Part shown: positions 57,780-64,000 of the stretch, one piece after another
How positions within the stretch are numbered: position 1 is the first letter of the stretch
Layout of the letters: every line of letters begins with the position of its first letter
Origin: Macrolepiota albuminosa
Lineage: Eukaryota; Basidiomycota; Agaricomycetes; Agaricales; Agaricaceae
Length of the DNA stretch: 64,000 bases
Assembly (NCBI GenBank): GCA_027475525.1
Contig: JAMWFC010000113.1
Span: forward strand, 1,538,001-1,602,000
Direction of reading: 5' to 3'
Made by a program: the position numbers and the translations under genes
Notes under the pieces: generated by a model
Database searches by the model: none
What the model was told of the DNA's origin: nothing
What the model saw: only the letters and a program-made list of their open reading frames with translations

Positions 57780-59020
57780 TCAATCAGGGGCCTTGCAGTC
57801 TCGGACGGGCATGGGTGGTGCATGCGTGGGGAGCACGGCAGTCGCCCCGGGAGTGTCAGGCATCGGATTGCTTCCTAGGGCCTGGAGGTGCACGGCGGTC
57901 GAGGGGTGGTCTTCGGGTCCTGGGAAGGTCATGGTGAGCGTCCTCCAATTGACGTCGGGGTTCATGTCGTGCAGCCAGGGTAGTTCCAGCACCATCGGGG
58001 TCAATTCGTGAAGTCGTGTGACCAGGAAGTTGGAGGTGAACTCATAGTCGTTGTCCAGGGTCACGCATCCCGAGTGAGACTTCTGGATGGGGCTGGAGGA
58101 GGAGGGGGTGCTGTCGAGGCGTTGCAGACGGAGGGGCTGGTCGAGGGAGTCGTGGAGGAGGTCGAGGGCATCGCTGATGAAAACTCCAGTGGCTTTGCTG
58201 TCGATGAAGGCCGATATCGGTCTCAGGGTGCCGTCCAGCCTGGCATTGATAACGAAGGATCGGGACAAGTGGGACTGGAGTTCGGGGGGTGGTGGGGGCC
58301 CGTCCTTCAGGGTAGGGTTTGGAGAGTGGGGGATGTCGAAGGGGAGTTGCTGGTCGTCGGGCGTCGGGTCCTGGGTCAGGCGAAGGGTAAGATGTCGCCA
58401 ATCGATGCGGGGGTTGGTGTCTCGGAGCCACGGGAGCCCTAGGACCAGGGGTGTGGAAGGGTGGAGTTTGGTTATCAACATATGCGGGGGTTGGTGTCTC
58501 GGAGCCACGGGAGCCCTAGGACCAGGGGTGTGGAAGGGTGGAGTTTGGTTATCAACATTCGGAGGGTGTGAGTCTGTCCGTTGGCAAAAGTAATGGGCAT
58601 ACGCACGAAGTGAGTGATGTCTCCTGCCGTAGAGGCGTCTCCGTCAAAGAGGCAGAGCCGTACCGGGACCGGAAGTCGCTGAGCGGGTTCTGGGGCGAGG
58701 GTAGACCATGCTTTGTCGATGAAGTTGTTGGTGGCGCCACTGTCAACGAGGGTGTTGAGGGGGTTTCCGGAGGGGGTGAGGCGGATTTTGAAGAGGAGGG
58801 AGTGCAAGGAATGGGAGGGTAGGTAAGCCGTGAAGGTGTCCTGTATGAGTGCCATGAAGCGAAGATGTGAGACCAGGGCAGAGAAGACGTCGGGGTTGAT
58901 TCCGCGATTTAGGGCGTCTTCCAGGTCTAAATCGCCAGGTTGTTTTCCGAATACTCGTAGGTGGCGTCCTCCCCTTCGAAGGTCCAGGTGGCGCATCCCA
59001 TAACCTGTCGTTGGGGGCAC
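57780..59020 (-). pseudogene. Gypsy aspartic protease region
   Basis: The protease active site is LVDSGATNNFID in the frame 58475-59020. Downstream HTLRMLITKLHP and LVLGLPWLRDTNPRIDW continue the fold, with a second, diverged protease-like unit in 57780-58400 (SAFIDSKATGVFISD, LVLELPWLHDMNPDVNW), where the DSG is DSK. An exact 77-bp duplication (58405-58558) interrupts the frame between the two ORFs. The retropepsin pair may be a tandem duplication within the element. Confidence 0.75.
58405..58558. repeat. exact 77-bp tandem duplication in protease region
   Basis: 58405-58481 equals 58482-58558 (ATGCGGGGGTTGG...). Collapsing it joins the two protease frames. Confidence 0.97.
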
Positions 59021-61662
59021 TCGGGGATGAAATGGTCTTTCTCACCACAGAGTATGCACACGCCTTCCCTCCTTCGCCGTTCCTGCACATCCTTCAGAAC
59101 TTTGATCCAGGGTCGTCCCTTCTTTTGAAGCCGGTTGGCCTGGAGAGCCTCCTTGTCCTGTTCGTTGTCGAAGTCGAAGTCTTCGGGGTCTTCCGGGGAT
59201 TCCTCGGGGCTTGGCGCGTCGCCCGGGTTGTGGGCGGCCACAGCGGCATTGAGTTGGGCCTGGGGGCAGATGCCGCTGCTGGGGTTAGCATTGGGCGGGC
59301 CGCGACTCACCGGGGATCGGCCGCCAGGAAACATGGGGGGACCGGGGTTCCGACTTTGGGGGTTGGGGGTTTTGCTGGAGGGCCAAGGGGGTCCTCCCCT
59401 AGGGTTCCAGGGGGGTCGGAAGTTCGAGTACTCGCTGCGGTCTTCCCAGTAGCGTTGGTCGATCTGCATGATGAGGGCCTTGTATCGTCGTAGGAGGGTT
59501 GTTTCGGGGCGAGTCGGAGGACGTCCTTGATACGTTGCGGCAGGGCACGGCGGAGGGCATACCGGAGGGCGCTGTAGTTCCAACCTGTCTCGTAAGCTTC
59601 CTTTTCAAAACGTATGATGAAGGTAGTGAAACGTTCTTCAGAGCGCATCCGGAGGTTGAAGAGGTTGTCCTCGGCTTCGGCCACGGTGTCATAGATCCCG
59701 AATTTCCCGGAGAACTCGTTGATGAAGGCCTGCCAGCGGGAGAGTGCCAGATTATTGGGGTCGAACTGGATGAGCGCTGTGTAGTAGTCGAAGGCGATCC
59801 CCTGGAGGTACGAGGCGGCGAAGGCCACCCAGGAGCTGTCAACCTGAAATGTGAGTGGTTTTGCCTGAAACATATTGAGACACTGAGTGAGGAATGTACG
59901 CTATTTTTGGGGGTCCCGGCCTATGAAAGCGTCGGGCTTTTGAATGTCCAGACGTCCTTCACGGGCGAGGGCATCGCAAGCATCGTTTGGTCTGGCAGCA
60001 TTGCGGGGAGGGGGGCCGGCATTGTAGTAATAGTAATAATGGTTACCCCCCCCTCCTTGTGGAGGAAAGGCACCGAGGGCAGGACCCCACCCGCCTGGAG
60101 GGCCTCCTCCGGGTGGCTCACCTGGGGGTCCGCACCTGGGAGGTCCGTTGTCCCAGGGGGAGGCCCGGGTCTCCACGCAGGGATTGGCGGAGGTGGGGGG
60201 CCTGGGAGTCGTCCTCGAGGTTCAGCTGGAGGTGGCGGGGGCGGTCGGGGAGGATTCGGTGGTGTCGGGTCGGGTGCCGGGTTGCACGGGGGACGTTCAA
60301 CCTGGGAGGGTTGTGCTTGCATCGGAGGCTGTGGGGGGTTCCGCAGATTGAAGTGGGGCGGGGGGTCACAGCAGAAGTTGGGCTTCAGGGGGGCCGGGGC
60401 TGACATAGGGGGTGGTACTGGGGCAGGCGTGGGCGCGGAACATTGTTTGTTGTTGCCGCGTGTGAGCTTGTCGATGTAGCACAGCGTGTCTTCCGTGCTA
60501 GTGGTGTCCGCACAGGGTCTACCAGGGTTTGCCGGGGCTGGGGGTCGGGCGTTGTCCGTTTGCAAAAGGGGTTCCAGGGGTCTCTGGGGCTGTCCCCAGG
60601 TCTCGAAGGTGCTAGGAACTGAGTTAGCCCTCTAGCGAGTTGACAAGCCTACCGTGTGAGCAGCAGGCTGATTGAATAGCCCTCCCATCAGGTTGAGGGA
60701 CCGCAGTATGGCTGAGGCGTTTTGTCGCTCTTCCCGTTGTCGTTGCTCTGGAGTGGGGACTGCGGGGGCTGCTGGGGCTGGTTCCAGGGGTTTCCGTCAG
60801 ATGTGAATCGAGCGGCCTGGGTCCCAGGGGTCATTGAGGGGTCGGGAGGATGGGGACGCGTGGACTTCGTCGAGCAGTTGCTGTAATTCTTTGCGGAGGA
60901 TTGTGTTGCGCCTGTACTTTACCATAGTCTGCTCCGGGAGTTCTCCTCACGTGAGGCGATCTCCGAATTTGACCAAGCAATGGGCCCAGTCCTCTGGTAT
61001 GCCTGTGAAGTCGTCGTGTCTGAATTCTGTGAGTAGCGCCCTTGCCCATTGCACGAAGTCCTCCGGCAAGATCCTGAGTGAGCAGAGCACTTCGTCCCAT
61101 TGCCGTTCATAGTCCTCAAGACGTCGTCGTCCCATTGGCGAGGGGGGAGTCCGAGCGGGTGGAGCGGCGGTTGGGTAGTGTCGAGGGGGGTAGTCGTAGT
61201 TGAGGGGTACCCGGGGTTGGGGGGCAGGGCGCTGGTAACCATAGTAGGGGGTGGGTGCAAAGGGGCCCTTGCTAGGGGGTACCGGGCGAGGTCCACTGGG
61301 GACTGGTGGTGTCTCCAGTAGACCCCCGGGGATGCTCCGGTACAAGGGGACCTCCATGGGTCGTGCCATGGCTAAGTTGGGCGGAGGGGCCCAGCTGGCT
61401 GAGGGCCCCAGATCATAGAGGGATGGGTCGGGGGCCCAGTGGCGGTGGAGATATGGAGGTTCGGGGCCCAGCTGGCTGAGGGCCCCAGATCATAGAGGGA
61501 TGGGTCGGGGGCCCAGTGGCGGTGGAGATATGGAGGTTCATACGGAAGGGGTGGATAGACGGGGCGGGGGGTCTGTGCGGAGTAGTGATCAGGTACCGGG
61601 CGCCTGTAGGGGTCGGTCAGGTAGCCCGTGGAGTAGTAGGTGTGAGTATATGTAGCCATCAA
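58927..61662 (-). pseudogene. Gypsy gag
   Basis: Starts MATYTHTYYSTGYLTDPYRRP (shown as ATYTHTYYSTGYLTDPY) at 61662. It runs through Pro-rich leader frames (60947-61369; 59921-60565) into the capsid-like frame 59307-59873 (LQGIAFDYYTALIQFDPN, WQAFINEFSGKFG, EEAYETGWNYSALR-like) and a zinc knuckle CILCGEKDHFIPEC (C-x2-C-x4-H-x4-C) in 58927-59583. The knuckle binds the element RNA. A 77-bp duplication at 61386-61539 breaks the leader, and further frame changes at about 59870-60560 and 60600-60940 remain unexplained. Very high GC compared with flanking host DNA. Confidence 0.75.
61386..61539. repeat. exact 77-bp tandem duplication in gag leader
   Basis: 61386-61462 equals 61463-61539 (GGGGCCCAGCTGG...). 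Confidence 0.97.
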
Positions 61663-61679
61663 GAACGGTGTAAGGAGGG

Positions 61680-61692
61680 AGTCTTGATATTA
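61680..61692 (-). promoter_or_regulatory. primer-binding site, self-priming type
   Basis: On the element strand TAATATCAAGACT follows the LTR end (...CCTGACA) without a gap. It is the exact complement of AGTCTTGATATTA in the 5' LTR (62074-62086 and its duplicate 62151-62163, element strand). This is the layout of Tf1/sushi-type elements, which prime from the 5' end of their own RNA. It does not end in a TGG-type tRNA match. Confidence 0.7.
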
Positions 61693-62527
61693 TGTCAGGT
61701 TCCACTGAGTCGGGGGCTTTCTGGGAAAGCAATCGCCCTTACAATGCGGACTTGACCCACGGATACTCGGGTGTCTGGAACTACGGGGCTAGGACTCCAG
61801 GGTTCAAAACGTGGACAGGGGTAATCCCGGGAGAGGGGACTTGGTCCGGGGGTTTTGGGTGGTGGGTAGCTGGGAGATTCAGGTGGGGGTCGAGTCGTGA
61901 ACCAGAGGTTCTAAGACGGGACCAAGTTAGTAAGTTAAAGTTGCGAAGTGCATACCAGTCTTAGAGCACGTGATTATCCAAGCGTGCCAGTCAAGCGTGC
62001 CAGTCAATGCGTACCAGTCAAATAGAGGGCACGCAACAATTCAAGTAACCAAGTGAAAACAGTGTAAGCAGTGTAATATCAAGACTAACGAATACAACAT
62101 AGAGGGCACGCAACAATTCAAGTAACCAAGTGAAAACAGTGTAAGCAGTGTAATATCAAGACTAACGAATACAACAGAGAACTACGCTTAAGTACTACGG
62201 GACCGGGTCTTGGGGTTCTGGGGTGTCTGGGATGGGTTCCAGGAGTTATTGAGTAGCGGGCAGGGACTGTATACCTGGATTGTGCGTGTGGGGCACGCGA
62301 TCAATTGGCGCGGAGGGAGCTGTGATGCGTGATGCGTGATGGCCGGAAGCAGTCGCATGATCCGGTCGTTGATCGGGGCTGGTAGCGGCTGATGGCGGTC
62401 CTTGATGCGCGTGATGGCAGTGTCAGCGGTCGTGATGGCGGGGCGTGTCCTGTGGGGTTGGAGGGGGGGTCCCGGGTGGTGTTCCAGGGGTGTCCCGGGG
62501 TGGGTCTGGGGGGGAGGGGTCGTGACA
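61693..62527 (-). repeat. 5' LTR of the Gypsy element
   Basis: 835 bp including a 77-bp duplication; ends TGTCA (62527) and TGACA (61693) on the element strand. U5 is shared with the partial left LTR. The likely transcription start is at AGTCTTGATATTA, with U3 to the right. An open frame at 62188-62628 crosses the LTR edge and is probably chance. Confidence 0.7.
62022..62175. repeat. exact 77-bp tandem duplication in the LTR
   Basis: 62022-62098 equals 62099-62175 (ATAGAGGGCACGC...). It doubles the proposed start of transcription. Confidence 0.97.
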
Positions 62528-63369
62528 TCAGCCACAGAGGCTCCTACAGGCCTTTTTGAGTCCATGTCATGAGTTTGATTGTCACTCGTTGCAATCTTTT
62601 CATTCAGGGGGTCTGCACGATAGGCCATGGTCGGTCAGTAAGTATGTATGTTGTAAATAAAAGTCAAGTGATAGGCATCAAACCTTATATCCAGAGACTG
62701 ACGCGTCGAGTGCTGCTGCAAAGAACACATTTTGCATGTTGCAAATACAGCCTGTCCTACGCAGAATCATTATGCGCCTCATCGCCATTGTACCTCTCAT
62801 GGTTGTAGCTATCGCTGTTGGGTGACCAGGCATTGATGCCCTCCTTGTCAAGTAGTGCTCTTCATCGTTCCCATTCATCATGGCATTGTGGCTTGATCTT
62901 AGATTCAGTTGAAAAGGCAAATGGCGAACCCGGAATATTTTTTGATCCTTGACAGTTTTCACCACTCAGACCACGTTACTTATCTCACTTTGGGTTGCAG
63001 TTCTGGTTTACAGGCAATGGGCCAGTTGATAATGTGAGACACGCTCATTGAAATACATGATATCGCCATGCAGCTGCATGTCTGCAAATGCTAAGCTACT
63101 CTTCCTCCCACAAATCGACATTGCCACAGTTTGTTTCCAGTTTCCTGGTACGTGAACTAACTAAAGATCAAGGTTTTACATCGTTAGAAAGACTGAGCAG
63201 CAAATCAAATATCAATGCACACTTCAAACAACCTTGCTCTCCCTTTCCTTCTACACGTCGCCCACCTCCTTCATCTTCCGTGCACAATAAAAATCCTATC
63301 ACGTCGAGGTCTTATGAGTCTTCCACTCAAATTACAAGAGAAGCAAAGATAACATGCACCTCACACCCC
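62528..63369. other. no gene recognised
   Basis: Host sequence to the right of the retroelement. The frame 63088-63531 (+) is Ser-rich and lies opposite the transporter relic, so it is treated as a shadow. Confidence 0.4.
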
Positions 63370-64000
63370 CTTCCTGTCCTCCCAAAGCGAAAATACAATC
63401 ACTACACCACACGATGCACCTATTCCAACCCATGCACCAAACCTGTGTACGTTGTATACAGTCTGGCAAAGAAAAGCGGAAGGGGGATGAGAATGAGGAT
63501 AGTGATAATCTGTGTGGTGCAAGGTGAGTAATCATGAAAAATAGCATGAGGTATGGAGAAGGAGCAAGAAAGGGGACGTACAAGAGCGAGGGAGTAGAGG
63601 GCAAGTTTGAATGATTTGTTTAGGAGGATAGGATCAAGGTCAGCATCGTTGGATAAACCGAGGTCAAAGGGGGATACGTCAGTATTGTTGATAGATGAGA
63701 CATTGGCAGATGATGCATTGATGATTCCTTCTTGTCATCGACAGCACTGGCTTTGATTTTCTCATCTGTCTGGGAGCCTTTGGGTGATTTTAGTTCAGAG
63801 TTGTGGTGATTCAGGTGGGTTGCATTCATTGCACGTGTCATAGAAAAATTGAAGTTCTCTGAGAACTACAGACAACAATGATGAATCAGTTCACTAACAT
63901 TTCTGGCTAGAGAATTGGACACATACGCACAAAACACGACCTTCTAGCGCAACAATTGCACCCACAAAAGTTCCCTGCCAGCATCGCCAGATCCCCTCTG
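63370..64000 (-). pseudogene. DUR3-like urea/sodium-solute symporter, C-terminal part, frameshifted
   Basis: Reading right to left: AMLAGNF, then in the next frame VGAIVALEGRVLC; an intron (GTATGT...CTGTAG, about 63866-63929); then FSENFNFSMTRAMNAT, then in another frame LDPILLNKSFKLALYSLAL; an intron; then IITILILIPLPLFFA and, shifted again, QTVYNVHRFGAWVGIGASCGVVIVFSLWEDRKGV (shown in two parts: QTVYNVHRFGAWVGIG and VVIVFSLWEDRKGV), ending at a TGA. These blocks and their order match the last three transmembrane segments of fungal urea active transporters of the DUR3 type (PLPLFFAQTVY; PLWE motif). At least three single-base shifts separate them, so it is non-functional or badly sequenced here. 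The gene continues out of the window. Confidence 0.65.

Larger units (their letters stand above)
52081..62527 (-). mobile_element. Ty3/Gypsy chromodomain retrotransposon (chromovirus), defective, possibly a mosaic
   Basis: Minus-strand order: 5' LTR (61693-62527), PBS, gag (about 58927-61662), protease, RT/RNase H, integrase with C-terminal chromodomain (to 54398), then about 2.3 kb of GC-rich sequence ending in a partial LTR (52081-52222). LTR ends are TGTCA...TGACA. Flanks ACAGC (left) and TCAGC (right) are a possible imperfect 5-bp target duplication. The left LTR shares only the U5 part with the right one, and a 77-bp duplication at 53721-53874 marks a join, so the left end may come from a second related copy. 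Several frames are broken by 77-bp duplications and by real substitutions. The left end lies 20 bp from the start codon of the Crinkler-kinase gene. Confidence 0.8.

Noticed and set aside
57780..58508. Frameshift in the protease as a programmed ribosomal shift
   Set aside because: The break coincides exactly with a 77-bp duplication seen elsewhere, so a join artefact is simpler.
58008..60479. Long plus-strand ORFs opposite gag and protease (for example 59499-60479)
   Set aside because: Antisense shadows of the GC-rich retroelement frames; the minus strand carries the real motifs.
62188..62628. 146-codon minus-strand ORF
   Set aside because: Spans the LTR boundary; low-complexity Pro/Thr composition; no motif.

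Overview
The window is nuclear DNA of a filamentous basidiomycete, most likely an Agaricomycete (mushroom-forming fungus). The evidence is short GT-AG introns of about 45-70 nt in nearly every gene, an expanded-type G-protein alpha subunit, an RNA-dependent RNA polymerase, a secreted heme-thiolate peroxygenase, fungus-specific disordered proteins, a chromodomain Ty3/Gypsy element, and relics of Agaricomycete-type Copia, vWA-E2 and Crinkler-kinase genes. No species call is possible from the sequence alone.

Layout. 1-0.6 kb: 3' end of a SNF2-family ATPase (+). 1.1-1.9 kb: RRG7-like mitochondrial protein (+). 2.0-4.3 kb: G-alpha subunit (-) in about 15 exons. 7.0-8.5 kb: F-box/LRR-like protein (+). 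9.2-10.8 kb: secreted unspecific-peroxygenase-type protein (-). 12.9-16.8 kb: RNA-dependent RNA polymerase (+). 17.9-21.7 kb: RING + RRM protein (+). 22.0-23.2 kb: protein-kinase-like fragment (-). 27.5-29.8 and 30.3-32.0 kb: two Ser/Pro-rich proteins. 32.9-35.2 kb: Cys-motif protein (-). 36.3-39.5 kb: acidic membrane protein (+). 40.3-42.6 kb: bZIP transcription factor (-). 44.1 kb: intron-containing tRNA-Pro(AGG).

From about 44 kb the window is accessory and decaying. It holds a vWA-E2 (ubiquitin-conjugating-like) pseudogene, a Copia gag/LTR relic, degenerate 140-bp repeats, and a Crinkler-header/kinase gene whose header exon occurs about four times in tandem and whose kinase part has three in-frame stops. 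Next comes a roughly 9-10 kb chromodomain Gypsy element (-) with a self-priming-type PBS and damaged active sites. The right edge carries a frameshifted DUR3-like urea transporter relic.

The most important technical observation is that ten loci, in single-copy genes, intergenic DNA and transposons alike, carry an immediate tandem duplication of 77 bp (eight exact, two with one mismatch). One length at unrelated places points to assembly joins in which a k = 77 overlap was kept twice. Collapsing them restores the RdRP frame and several retroelement frames, so those 'frameshifts' should not be read as biology until checked against reads.

The genes do not form one pathway. Three touch genome defence or nuclear regulation (SNF2, RdRP, bZIP), one signalling (G-alpha), and one secreted oxidative chemistry (peroxygenase). 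The biologically most unusual locus is the multi-header Crinkler-kinase array at 48.9-52.1 kb.
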